Below are positions 17,069 to 25,146 of a DNA stretch of 64,000 nucleotides, piece by piece. This stretch comes from CAJCIW01 sp963833965. Its GTDB lineage: Bacteria > Chlamydiota > Chlamydiia > Chlamydiales > Rhabdochlamydiaceae. A program made the position numbers and the translations under genes. Under the pieces are notes generated by a model. It worked only from the letters and a program-made list of their open reading frames with translations, had not been told where the DNA came from and did no database searches. The stretch spans positions 744,001-808,000 of the forward strand of contig CAWHZZ010000001.1 in the NCBI GenBank assembly GCA_963833965.1. The letters are read 5' to 3'. Position 1 is the stretch's first letter, and each line of letters begins with the position of its first letter.

Positions 17069-20000
17069 TCAACCCAAATTTCTCCCTTGACACTGACTCG
17101 AGAAGTGATTGATCAATGCTTCGTTGCTAACAGAGAAGCTGCGATTGTACATGCTTTCCATCAAATTGCAGCCGTTTATCGCATCTTCAGGCTTCGAGAG
17201 GGCCCAAGTGACATCAACAAAATCTCTTCGATAAATCAGCTTTTCATAGGGTTGGATTCCTAATTCATGCAATATTCTCAAGTAGTTGTTGATTGCGGGC
17301 CAACGATTTCTGCCTTGACCGATCAATTGGGTAGAGAGGAGAAGTTTGCCGTCTTTGTATTTCAACTGGCAGGTGCTGCTGTGGTTATTCAGGGGAATGT
17401 TGAATTGAAAGACCAGCTCTTCCTCGTTCTGAGCCACTCCAATGTGCTGCACTCTTCGGGGCATTTGATTGAGCTCTTTTACAGCATCTCTTAGCAAGTC
17501 AGGCAACGTTAAATCATCCAGAGGAGGCAAATTCTCTTTATATAGAGCCGCAATCAGAGCTAAATGATTTTGATGCGCAATGGTGAATAACTCCTCTACG
17601 GTTTCAAAAGGATGCCTCTCAAGGGCGGCTTGGCTTCCCAAGGCAATGCCTGCGACAGTAAAATTCGCAGTGGTCTGAAAAAGGGCAGGCGTCTCGTCTT
17701 TGTTCATGATTTCAACGTATTTCGATTTCAATTCGTCGAGATAACCAATGATGTTCCAGTGCAAACTCCTATTTTCGACGACGATCTCTCTCGCAATGTG
17801 GTCCATGAGAAAATAATACGGTGCCAACGCCCCTTTAAACTCTTTCATTTTGTTCGGAAAAGGCAGTTTGAGATTCATCTTGATGCCCTTGAGGAGTTTA
17901 TCGTAAAGGTCAACCGCAATAAATAGGCGGTCGAGCGCAATCGTCCTGGCGAGCGGCTTGCTGTTTTTAAAGCCCTGTTTAAATTCTTCCGATTTGAAAA
18001 AATCGAAAAGTCGAGTGGAGGGACGCGAAATCACCTGAGGTAGCTTATTGATAAATTCATGCGAGGGGCCATCGATATCTTGCAGAAGGCTTTGCATCAG
18101 CTCTTGCGAAGAGGAAGCTTTTTTAAAATGCGAATCAAAATAGAAAGTCAGCCAGAGTGATTTCTTGTCCCCTAACAGGCCAAGCAAATGCAACAACTGA
18201 TGCTTTTCAGGAAACTGTTCCGCCTGGTTTAAGAACTCAATCCAACGCCCTCGGATCTGTTCATTGAGCGCCGGGATGACCGAGATGCACGCTAAATCAG
18301 CGTTTCCAGTCACGCTCGTTTCATACTCTTGCGCCCGTTTCAACAGCTCCGTCAATGACAACACAGAGAATTGGGGATCGATCAACAACACCTTTAAGGC
18401 CTTCGCATAAAAGAGCACTTCCAAACGCTGGCCTCGATCGAAGGAGGCTTTGAGCTCACCCTGCGTCCTGTCGACCAAAGCTTTCAACTCCTTCGCAGGC
18501 TCTGCGAACGCCTTTGCTTGAACGACTCTTGCTTCAAAATTCTTCAAATACGGCTGCAGGGATTCTAGAGCTTTTAACGCAACGGCATTCTCTTTGGCAG
18601 TTCTCACCTGTTTGATGATGTCGGCAACCTTTGCCATGTCAGCGGAAGACATTTTTTGTAGATCGCGCTTGCCAAAAGCAATCGGCGCTGGGTGGTCGGT
18701 GTACCCTTCCTTGAACTCAAAAGAGTTCAAAGGCCCGCGCCCCACCACACCCTGCTGAGGGCAAATCGCGAGAACTTCTCCATTGGAAGGGGGATCGATC
18801 TCTTCCGGGTTTAAGAAAACAGGGATTTCCCTTTCGCTGAAATTCACAATCGGATGGGAATTCGCCGGCTCATCTTGGTGGACGACGACAAGCTCATAAT
18901 CTTCATTGGGGGCATCAATGAGATTGTCGACATTGAGAAGGTCTTTCGGTTCCTTAAGCGTAAAGGCATTGTAGTGCCCAGGCACGATGACTTTCATCTC
19001 TTTGGCATCAGGACGAGGATTTTCCATGTCTAAGTAAACAGCTTTGCTGATCGAGCGGTTCACGGGGCGCGATTGCAAGAGATAAACAATCCCATTTTTT
19101 ATCACGAGCTCGCTGTCTCTTGCGCCTCCCCCAAAAAACTGCTCCATTTTTATCCCCAGATCAAAGAGCCGCTCAAGCGTCTTGGCATCGAGGACGGGCT
19201 CGTAGACGATCTCTTTCGGATTGGGAACGACGTCGAGTTTTCCATCTACCGGAGCGAGCCGCTCAGGCTTCGGAACATGGTCGTAAACAACGTAGATTTT
19301 TCCATCTTTGCCCTGCAAGATGTAAATCGTCTCCGTGGCAATTCCGCGGTTATCGGTGATCGCGCTGCAATGCCCATGGGTGGTGACGATTTTCATCACT
19401 CTCCACTGTTGCCCTTGAACGTACATCGGTTCATTGGTGAATACCACGGCGGACTTCGGGATCAGCGCAGTTTCCGTCTCGCCACCCATCTTCTCCCCGA
19501 TCAGCTCTTGCACAAACAAAGAAAGATGATATTTTTCAAAAGGATTGAGCCCCCTCTGAATGCGGGCCTCTGCCCCTTCAGCGTTATAATACGAGCTAAG
19601 AACATCGGCGATCGACTGTCCCATTTGATCCGGCAGCCGGTAGTCTAAACTTAAATTGTAACCGGCGCAGGCGACAGCCCCATCCTCGGCCCCAGAGCTG
19701 CGCACCATCCAATACACATCGCTGGAGAGATTCCAATGCTGACCCCAGGGTTGGCCTTTAACTGCCCCATGGATTTCCAGTTGGAGCTGCTCAATCAGTT
19801 TCTTGGCCTCGGGATTCTCTAAAAACTTTTTTTTCTCCGAGCAGACATCGTACATCTCCTTCAGCTTCTTCCAATCATCGAAAAATGACGATTTTCTTTC
19901 TTTGAGCAAGAGTTCAACATCTTCCGTCGCAAGATCCACCCAGTAAGGAACTTCCACACCTTCTAACGTCTTGGCAAAGGTCTTCAACTCAATGATCGCC

Positions 20001-20107
20001 TCCAATTTTTTCCCCACAGTCCGTTGTTGGGGCTGGGATGGAGTTGCGGTGGTTGAAGTGGGATGGGTTGTGGTGGAACGGAGTGTTGTATCTAAATAAA
20101 CGGCCAT
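17069..20107 (-). CDS. Protein with PEP synthase/PPDK-type ATP-binding domain and long unknown C-terminus
   Basis: 1012 residues. Residues ~130-370 match the ATP-grasp N-terminal domain of pyruvate phosphate dikinase/PEP synthase: YWMVRSSGAEDGAVACAGYN, LFVQELIGEKMGGETE, AVVFTNEPMYVQGQQW, and the terminal ELVIKNGIVYLLQSRPVNRS. The phosphohistidine swivel domain (usual GGxTSH motif) and the PEP/pyruvate TIM barrel are not recognisable; about 550 helical residues of unknown type replace them. So this is not a normal PEP synthase; it might be an ATP-dependent dikinase or phosphotransferase acting on another target. The start is ATG 20107 (MAVYLDTTLRS); a TTG two codons upstream is less likely. 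Residues 12-30 are Thr/Pro/Ser-rich. It is first in line with the helical-repeat gene. Confidence 0.72.
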   Translation of the reverse strand: MAVYLDTTLRSTTTHPTSTTATPSQPQQRTVGKKLEAIIELKTFAKTLEGVEVPYWVDLATEDVELLLKERKSSFFDDWKKLKEMYDVCSEKKKFLENPEAKKLIEQLQLEIHGAVKGQPWGQHWNLSSDVYWMVRSSGAEDGAVACAGYNLSLDYRLPDQMGQSIADVLSSYYNAEGAEARIQRGLNPFEKYHLSLFVQELIGEKMGGETETALIPKSAVVFTNEPMYVQGQQWRVMKIVTTHGHCSAITDNRGIATETIYILQGKDGKIYVVYDHVPKPERLAPVDGKLDVVPNPKEIVYEPVLDAKTLERLFDLGIKMEQFFGGGARDSELVIKNGIVYLLQSRPVNRSISKAVYLDMENPRPDAKEMKVIVPGHYNAFTLKEPKDLLNVDNLIDAPNEDYELVVVHQDEPANSHPIVNFSEREIPVFLNPEEIDPPSNGEVLAICPQQGVVGRGPLNSFEFKEGYTDHPAPIAFGKRDLQKMSSADMAKVADIIKQVRTAKENAVALKALESLQPYLKNFEARVVQAKAFAEPAKELKALVDRTQGELKASFDRGQRLEVLFYAKALKVLLIDPQFSVLSLTELLKRAQEYETSVTGNADLACISVIPALNEQIRGRWIEFLNQAEQFPEKHQLLHLLGLLGDKKSLWLTFYFDSHFKKASSSQELMQSLLQDIDGPSHEFINKLPQVISRPSTRLFDFFKSEEFKQGFKNSKPLARTIALDRLFIAVDLYDKLLKGIKMNLKLPFPNKMKEFKGALAPYYFLMDHIAREIVVENRSLHWNIIGYLDELKSKYVEIMNKDETPALFQTTANFTVAGIALGSQAALERHPFETVEELFTIAHQNHLALIAALYKENLPPLDDLTLPDLLRDAVKELNQMPRRVQHIGVAQNEEELVFQFNIPLNNHSSTCQLKYKDGKLLLSTQLIGQGRNRWPAINNYLRILHELGIQPYEKLIYRRDFVDVTWALSKPEDAINGCNLMESMYNRSFSVSNEALINHFSSQCQGRNLG

Positions 20108-20213
20108 AAACAATTCGCTTGGTTATTTTTAAAGCGAAGATTATAGCTCACGGATTGAAATAATAAAACTTAAAAAGTCTTGTTTGATAGGGCAAAAAAA
20201 ATCATTGCATGTT

Positions 20214-20543
20214 CTACCGTGTAGAATCATGCATGATTTTTGCCAGTGTTTTGATTGTTGGATTGCGATGCTTCAGCGCGGAATACATTGTGGACTTATG
20301 CAATCGCGTTTTCCGTCTTAATTGAGATTTATTTAAAGCATTTAAGTAAATAACGATCATTTCCATGGCCCCGTCAGGATCATTATTTTGCAAACATTCT
20401 AAAATTGCTAAAGCTGTTTGCTGAGGATCGGTTAATTCTTTTAGGGGGTTAACGCGCGTAAGCCCTTTAATTTTATCTAAATTGATCTTGCGTGATTTTT
20501 CTAAAGACCTTTGACGCTTTTTTGATGTCTTTATCTTGCCCAT
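20214..20543 (-). CDS. Antitoxin with helix-turn-helix domain (HigA/addiction-module type)
   Basis: 109 residues with a very basic N-terminus and a C-terminal helix-turn-helix resembling addiction-module antidote proteins: KSQLRRKTRLHKSTMYSALKHRNPTIKTLAKIM (20-residue core RRKTRLHKSTMYSALKHRNP). It is encoded downstream of, and overlaps by 71 bp, the toxin gene. The start ATG 20543 is fixed by a strong AGGAGG on the minus strand (CCTCCT at 20552-20557). It should neutralise the toxin and, with it, repress the operon through the palindrome at 20804-20821. The locus is A/T-rich compared with flanking genes. Confidence 0.8.
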   Translation of the reverse strand: MGKIKTSKKRQRSLEKSRKINLDKIKGLTRVNPLKELTDPQQTALAILECLQNNDPDGAMEMIVIYLNALNKSQLRRKTRLHKSTMYSALKHRNPTIKTLAKIMHDSTR

Positions 20544-20781
20544 TTTTGTTTCCTCCTAATAAAAGAACGATATTAAATTTTCTTATAAACCCATAGTAAA
20601 CACGTCTTCCATCATTAAATTTCAGTTCCCAAATATCATCTTCTAAATATTTATGATGCCCAAAATGGCTCTCGAGCTGAATTTTCGATATTCTATCTAA
20701 AATTTGTCTTTGAGATTTACGAGTCTCGGTTTTAAACCACTCCTTATATTCTTCGGTTTCATAAAAATTAAAATGTTCCAT
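20473..20781 (-). CDS. RelE/HigB-type toxin (Gp49-like family)
   Basis: 102 residues. Family hallmarks: EEYKEWFKTETRKSQRQILDRISKIQ at the N-terminus, DDIWELKFNDGRRVYYGF in the middle and the terminal VLLLGGNKNGQDKDIKKA, as in phage-derived Gp49-like/HigB ribonuclease toxins that cleave mRNA on the ribosome. Toxin-first order with the HTH antitoxin second is the usual arrangement of this class. It is placed between the ATP-grasp gene and pepP, probably a mobile stabilisation module in the chromosome. Activity is inferred from family only. Confidence 0.85.
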   Translation of the reverse strand: MEHFNFYETEEYKEWFKTETRKSQRQILDRISKIQLESHFGHHKYLEDDIWELKFNDGRRVYYGFIRKFNIVLLLGGNKNGQDKDIKKASKVFRKITQDQFR

Positions 20782-20803
20782 TTAACCGAGTCTCACATCA
20801 AGA

Positions 20804-20821
20804 TGTACGACATATCGTACA
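20804..20821. promoter_or_regulatory. Palindromic operator candidate of the toxin-antitoxin operon
   Basis: TGTACGA-CATA-TCGTACA is a perfect 7 bp inverted repeat, 22 bp upstream of the toxin start. On the minus strand TTGCAT lies just upstream of it, 17 bp before TACATC, so the palindrome overlaps a plausible spacer and -10 region. Autorepression by the antitoxin-toxin complex is the usual arrangement in this class; the site assignment is inference. Confidence 0.5.
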
Positions 20822-20850
20822 TTAATGCAAGATTTATTAATATAGAAAAT

Positions 20851-21915
20851 TTAAGCTTGAGGATATAAATTCTTATACCCAGTGGGCGTGATGATGACGG
20901 TGTCTTCGTAGCGGACGCCGCCGATGCCTGGCACATAAAGGCCGGGCTCGACTGTAAAGACCATGCCGCTCTCGAGCTCGTCGTCTTTGTCTTCGCCGTC
21001 GAATTTGATTCGAGGGTACTCGTGGACCTCGAGGCCGATCCCATGGCCTAAGCTATGGACGAACAGCTCTTCAACATTCTCTTCGCACATCACTTTACGG
21101 GCGGCCATGTCGAGTTGTTTGATTTTTACGCCTGGGCGGCAAAGGGCAAGGGCGCTTTTCTGGGCCCGTTTGGCGATGTCGAGGAGCCGGTGAAGATAGG
21201 GGTCTTGTTTTTTGTAGAAAAGAACGCGGGTCATGTCTGAATGGTAATTATTGAGGCAAACGCCGATGTCGATGAGGACGATGTCGCCCTCCTTGAGGCG
21301 GGTGGATTGGGAGCGGTAGTGGGGCATCGCTGAATTCGGTCCAAAGGCGATGATCGGCTCAAAAGAAAGCCGATCAGCTCCTCGCTCCAGACAAAAAATC
21401 TCGAAGCGCTTGGCGAGTTCGCTTTCTTTGACTCCTTTTTTTAAGGAGGCGCGAATGAACTGAAAGCCTTTCCAGAGCAGAGCAGCGCTTTTTTGCATTT
21501 TGGCAAGCTCTTCTTTGTCTTTGATGGCGCGGGCATTTTTGAAAAGAGGAGTGGAGGCAACTAGTTCACATTTCGCCTTTTTTAGTGTGCGTTCCAAGGA
21601 AAGAAAGCGATCGTGGGACGTATGCCTGCCATCAAAACCCAGACGGCGGACGCGGTGGGACGCGCAGAAGGCGAGAAATTTATCGGGGCCGTCCAAAGAA
21701 ATAGGATAAGGGGAGTTTTCTTCGGCGATCTGCAAATACCTTCCATCGACGAGGAGTAGGACCTCTTTGGAATGGACGAGGAGGCGCCCTGCAGAGAGCT
21801 TCAATCCTGTAAAATAGAATAATTCAAGGGGCTGTTCGATCAGACAACAATTGAGCTTTGCTTGCTTCATTGCGCTTTGCAAACGTTTCAACCGCGCCTG
21901 AAAATTGATTTTCAA
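20851..21915 (-). CDS. pepP: Xaa-Pro aminopeptidase (M24 family)
   Basis: 354 residues. Metallopeptidase removing an N-terminal residue before proline, cytoplasmic. The five metal ligands of the pita-bread fold are present: two Asp in DIGVCLNNYHSDMTR, His in HSLGHGIGLEVHEYP, Glu in FTVEPGLYVPG and Glu in GVRYEDTV. I place the start at a TTG (21915) because GAGGAG (CTCCTC at 21923-21928 on the plus strand) is correctly spaced before it, giving MKINFQARLKRL and a length near that of chlamydial PepP. An ATG at 21870 would be the alternative. The start lies inside the end of mutL (overlap ~92 bp); the mutL-pepP order is as in Chlamydia. Confidence 0.92.
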   Translation of the reverse strand: MKINFQARLKRLQSAMKQAKLNCCLIEQPLELFYFTGLKLSAGRLLVHSKEVLLLVDGRYLQIAEENSPYPISLDGPDKFLAFCASHRVRRLGFDGRHTSHDRFLSLERTLKKAKCELVASTPLFKNARAIKDKEELAKMQKSAALLWKGFQFIRASLKKGVKESELAKRFEIFCLERGADRLSFEPIIAFGPNSAMPHYRSQSTRLKEGDIVLIDIGVCLNNYHSDMTRVLFYKKQDPYLHRLLDIAKRAQKSALALCRPGVKIKQLDMAARKVMCEENVEELFVHSLGHGIGLEVHEYPRIKFDGEDKDDELESGMVFTVEPGLYVPGIGGVRYEDTVIITPTGYKNLYPQA

Positions 21916-23590
21916 TTTCTTTCTCCTCAACAAAGACCATTGTTCGTTTCCCTTGAGGACAATGCAAGGGGTCGTCCGACTGTAAAAGTTGTTTTACCAG
22001 ATAGACCGCTTCCGCTAAATGATAATTTTTCCTTCTCTTTCGCGCTCTTCGGCAAAGACACGAGGCGAGCCGCCGGTGGATATCCTCGTTTACCTGCATC
22101 TCTGCGATCAGCTCTTCGAGGGCCTCGCTGACTTCTCCTTCTTCTAAAAAAGGGGGAATCGATTCCACTAAGAACACCGTTTGTCCAATTTCGCGCACTT
22201 GAATCCCTAATTTATGAAGAGTCTCAAAATGTGTTCGCAATAGTTGTGCTTCGGCCCTAGAGCAGCTGAATGCCGCCGGGATCAAAAGCCCCTGACTCGC
22301 CGAACTTTCAGAAGAGCGCATCAGCGCATCGAATTGAAGGCGGGATTGGGCAGCGGACAGATCGACCCAGATAATGCCGGGGCCGAAAGAAAAGCGCTTA
22401 GGAAAACTCAGGGCCTCGACAAATAAGTAATCTCGATAAAGGCCGATGATCCTTAGCTCGGTTTCAAGAGCCATTTCTTGGGGTAAAGGGACCGGTTCTT
22501 CTTCTCTGAAAGTGAGGGGCTCTGAAAAATCATGGCCCTCGGAAAAAGAAAATGGAGCAAAGTCGGAAGAAAAGGAATAGCTCGATTCGACATCGCCCAA
22601 AGCCTGAGTGATCGCCGAATGGATGGCGTACTTGACGACGCTCTCTTCCCTCAAGCGAATTTCTCTTTTCTGTGGATGGACATTCACATCGACAAATTCG
22701 GGTGGGATCGAAATGTGCAGAAGATAAACTGGATGGCGATCGGCGCCGATTCTCGTCCCATAGCCGTCGCGGACGGCATAGGACAAAGCGGGGCAGATCA
22801 CAGGGCGCCGATTGACGAAAAGATACTGGCCAGAGCGATTATGCCTTGTCAAAGCGGGGCTTGCTGTCAAACCCTTGATAGGATATTCCCCTTCCTTTGA
22901 TACATTGTGCGAAGCATTTAAAAACTCAGTGCCCAGCAAAGCGGCAGCCCGCTTTTTGAGCAGGTCGAGAAAGGGCTCCCCATAGCCAATGGGCAACGAA
23001 AACTGGGAGCGGTTCTGCACAATGAGCTCGATCCCCACCTCCGGATGGGCTAACGCAAGCTGCGTGACGACTTTTGTGATCTCAGCGTTACTCGCAGCAG
23101 CGCTCTTCTGAAATTTTTTGCGTGCAGGGACATTATAAAACAAGGAGCGCACCTCAATTGTTGTCCCGCGCGACCTTGCGCCAGGGCCTGTGCGGACGAC
23201 AATACCTCCTTCTGCTTCGATGAGATTGGCCGGCGCATTTTCGAGCGCGCTGAGTAAAGACAATTTAGACACGGCGGCAATCGAGGCCAAAGCTTCCCCG
23301 CGAAATCCCATCGTCACTAAATTGAATAAATCCTTGGCATCGCTGATCTTCGATGTGGCATGCCGTTTCAAGCAAAGCAAGGCGTCTTCGGCGGACATCC
23401 CTGAGCCGTCGTCGCTGACTTTGATTTTTTGGAAACCTCCCGAGAGGATTTCGATGGCGACATGCAAAGCCCCGGCGTCGATGGCATTTTCTACTAATTC
23501 TTTAACGACGGAACCGGGATTCTCGATCACCTCGCCTGCCGCGATCTGATTGATCGTGTGTTCAGAAAGAAGTTGGATTTTAGAAAGCAT
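21824..23590 (-). CDS. mutL: DNA mismatch repair protein MutL
   Basis: 588 residues from ATG 23590 (MLSKIQLLSEHTINQIAAGEV, the canonical start; the ATG 11 codons earlier adds a non-family tail). The GHKL ATPase motifs are intact: ELVENAIDAGA, DDGSGM, GFRGEALASIAA. MutL couples mismatch recognition by MutS to strand removal. The C-terminal domain is divergent: the DQHAxxE endonuclease motif seems replaced by WVDLSAAQSRL, while the late CPxG[RK]xx motif survives as CPQGKRTMV, so it is probably non-endonucleolytic. It is divergently transcribed from the CCA-adding enzyme gene across 60 bp that must hold both promoters. Confidence 0.95.
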   Translation of the reverse strand: MLSKIQLLSEHTINQIAAGEVIENPGSVVKELVENAIDAGALHVAIEILSGGFQKIKVSDDGSGMSAEDALLCLKRHATSKISDAKDLFNLVTMGFRGEALASIAAVSKLSLLSALENAPANLIEAEGGIVVRTGPGARSRGTTIEVRSLFYNVPARKKFQKSAAASNAEITKVVTQLALAHPEVGIELIVQNRSQFSLPIGYGEPFLDLLKKRAAALLGTEFLNASHNVSKEGEYPIKGLTASPALTRHNRSGQYLFVNRRPVICPALSYAVRDGYGTRIGADRHPVYLLHISIPPEFVDVNVHPQKREIRLREESVVKYAIHSAITQALGDVESSYSFSSDFAPFSFSEGHDFSEPLTFREEEPVPLPQEMALETELRIIGLYRDYLFVEALSFPKRFSFGPGIIWVDLSAAQSRLQFDALMRSSESSASQGLLIPAAFSCSRAEAQLLRTHFETLHKLGIQVREIGQTVFLVESIPPFLEEGEVSEALEELIAEMQVNEDIHRRLASCLCRRARKRRKNYHLAEAVYLVKQLLQSDDPLHCPQGKRTMVFVEEKEIENQFSGAVETFAKRNEASKAQLLSDRTAP

Positions 23591-23650
23591 TGCGGGCGCC
23601 CCTTTTGTGAAACGGCTATTCATGTTACTCTAAAAACAAAAACTTTTTCA

Positions 23651-25006
23651 ATGCCTTCCCTTCCTTTTGCCACTACTGTCGTCAAAAAGCTTGTCAACGC
23701 GGGCCATACGGCGTATTTTGCCGGAGGATGGGTGCGCGATTATTTGATGAAGCATCCATCGGACGACATTGACATCGCCACGTCCGCCTCTGTAGAGCAG
23801 ATTCAATCGATTTTCACCAAGACCATCCCGGTCGGGGTTGCATTCGGGATCGTGATCGTCGTCGAGGAAGGCCAACATTTTGAAGTTGCCACCTTTCGCA
23901 AAGAAAGCGGTTATCTCGACGGGAGGCGGCCGACTAGCATCGAGCCAGCCTCACCCGAAGAAGACGCTCAAAGGCGCGACTTTACGATCAATGGGATGTT
24001 CTGGGATCCTTTAAAAAATGAACTTCATGATTTCGTCGGTGGCCGGAAAGATATCGAACTAAAGGTGATTCGCGCTATTGGAGACCCCCACGAGCGCTTT
24101 TTGGAGGACCGTTTGCGAATGATGCGCGCCGTTCGCTATTCGACAAGGTTCCATTTTCCGATCGAGCCGGAAACTTATCAGGCGATATTGAGTCATGCCG
24201 CCTCGCTGCTTCCCGCTGTCGCCATGGAACGGATTTGGCAAGAGTTTAAAAAAATGTCGCAATTTGCCCATTTCGATCGAGGGCTTATCGTGCTACATCG
24301 ACTCAACCTTCTACCCACCATTTTTCCCCAATTAAAAGGCGTTTCGCCTGAAGAAATCCAAAAAAGACTAGAGCCACTCGCCCATTTCCCGAAGGATGCT
24401 CCGACCATCGCCCAGCTACTCGAACTTTTTCCCGGCCAAAGCCTGGACCAGCTGCTAGAGCTCTGCGATTATTTAAAACTATCGCGAAGCGAGCGGGAGA
24501 TCGTCCGATTTTTATATCATGCGAAACAGATGCTAGGCATGCCCCAAGAATGGCTCAATAAGTTCGAAAAAATTGAATGGGCCTATTTTTATGCAAACTC
24601 CTATGCGAAGATCTGCATAGAAATCATTGCCGCTCATCTATACTGCACTCCGCCTGAAACTTTGAATTTTGACTCAGCGAGACAAAGTCAAATCGAAGTG
24701 GAGCGTTCCGACCGACGAAGCTCTGCCCCAAGCGGGCAGGGCGAGTGCAGTATATCTTCCGAAAAAAAGCAGAGTTTTTTGCGCGAACATGAGCAGCGAA
24801 AACAATCTTTGGAAAACGCTATTGGGCGTATCCGTTCAAATGCACCCATTGTCCGCGCCGACCATTTGATGAAAGAAGGCATTGCCCCGGGCAAAAAAAT
24901 GGGAGCGCTTCTCAAAGAGGCCGAAAGGATCAGCGTCAATGAAGGGATCGAGGATAGTGCAGCGATAATTGGCCTCCTCAAAAAATCTCCCGTGTGGAAT
25001 ACTTGA
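23651..25006 (+). CDS. CCA tRNA nucleotidyltransferase / poly(A) polymerase family protein with in-frame insertion
   Basis: 451 residues, class II nucleotidyltransferase that adds or repairs the tRNA 3' CCA end (or acts as poly(A) polymerase). Motifs: AYFAGGWVRD (GGxxR), DDIDIAT with catalytic aspartates, RRDFTINGMFWDP, and the ATP-selecting EDRLRMMRAVRYSTRF. The start ATG 23651 (MPSLPFATTVVKKL) is preferred; the frame is open upstream but overlaps the mutL start. Residues ~330-368 (YCTPPETL to GECSIS) are encoded by a 116 bp segment bounded by inverted repeats. They split the expected IIAAHL and FLREHEQR blocks, so the enzyme seems to carry a repeat-derived loop in its C-terminal tRNA-binding part. 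Function is likely kept because the frame is. Confidence 0.9.
   Translation: MPSLPFATTVVKKLVNAGHTAYFAGGWVRDYLMKHPSDDIDIATSASVEQIQSIFTKTIPVGVAFGIVIVVEEGQHFEVATFRKESGYLDGRRPTSIEPASPEEDAQRRDFTINGMFWDPLKNELHDFVGGRKDIELKVIRAIGDPHERFLEDRLRMMRAVRYSTRFHFPIEPETYQAILSHAASLLPAVAMERIWQEFKKMSQFAHFDRGLIVLHRLNLLPTIFPQLKGVSPEEIQKRLEPLAHFPKDAPTIAQLLELFPGQSLDQLLELCDYLKLSRSEREIVRFLYHAKQMLGMPQEWLNKFEKIEWAYFYANSYAKICIEIIAAHLYCTPPETLNFDSARQSQIEVERSDRRSSAPSGQGECSISSEKKQSFLREHEQRKQSLENAIGRIRSNAPIVRADHLMKEGIAPGKKMGALLKEAERISVNEGIEDSAAIIGLLKKSPVWNT
24639..24754. repeat. Inverted-repeat-bounded insertion (family E) inside the CCA-adding enzyme gene
   Basis: The segment starts TATACTGCACTCCGCCTG (24639-24656) and ends CAGGGCGAGTGCAGTATA (24737-24754), an 18 bp terminal inverted repeat with two mismatches. 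The coding frame is maintained through it. The encoded stretch is low in hydrophobic residues, unlike its surroundings. No other copy is seen in the window, so mobility is inferred from structure only. Confidence 0.6.
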
Positions 25007-25140
25007 ACCTATCCTGAAATTCGAAAATTTTGATTTTTGAAGAATTTTTTCACAGGTTTTTGTGCCGCTTCGCAGTACATACTTAAAGACGTGGAAAAAG
25101 ACTCAAAAAGCATACTTTTCCAATTTCGGGAATAGGTTTC
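25005..25140. repeat. Intergenic inverted-repeat element, family A copy 2
   Basis: Inverse-orientation copy of the element at 316-476: read on the minus strand its first part (AACCTATTCCCGAAATTGG, then GGAAAAG..TGCTTTTGAGTC-like bases) and its last part (TTCTTCAAAAATCAAAATTTTCG) align to copy 1 nearly base for base; the ~45 bp centre is shorter and different. It starts at the stop codon of the CCA-adding enzyme gene and ends 6 bp before the next ATG. Confidence 0.75.
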
Positions 25141-25146
25141 TACTAC

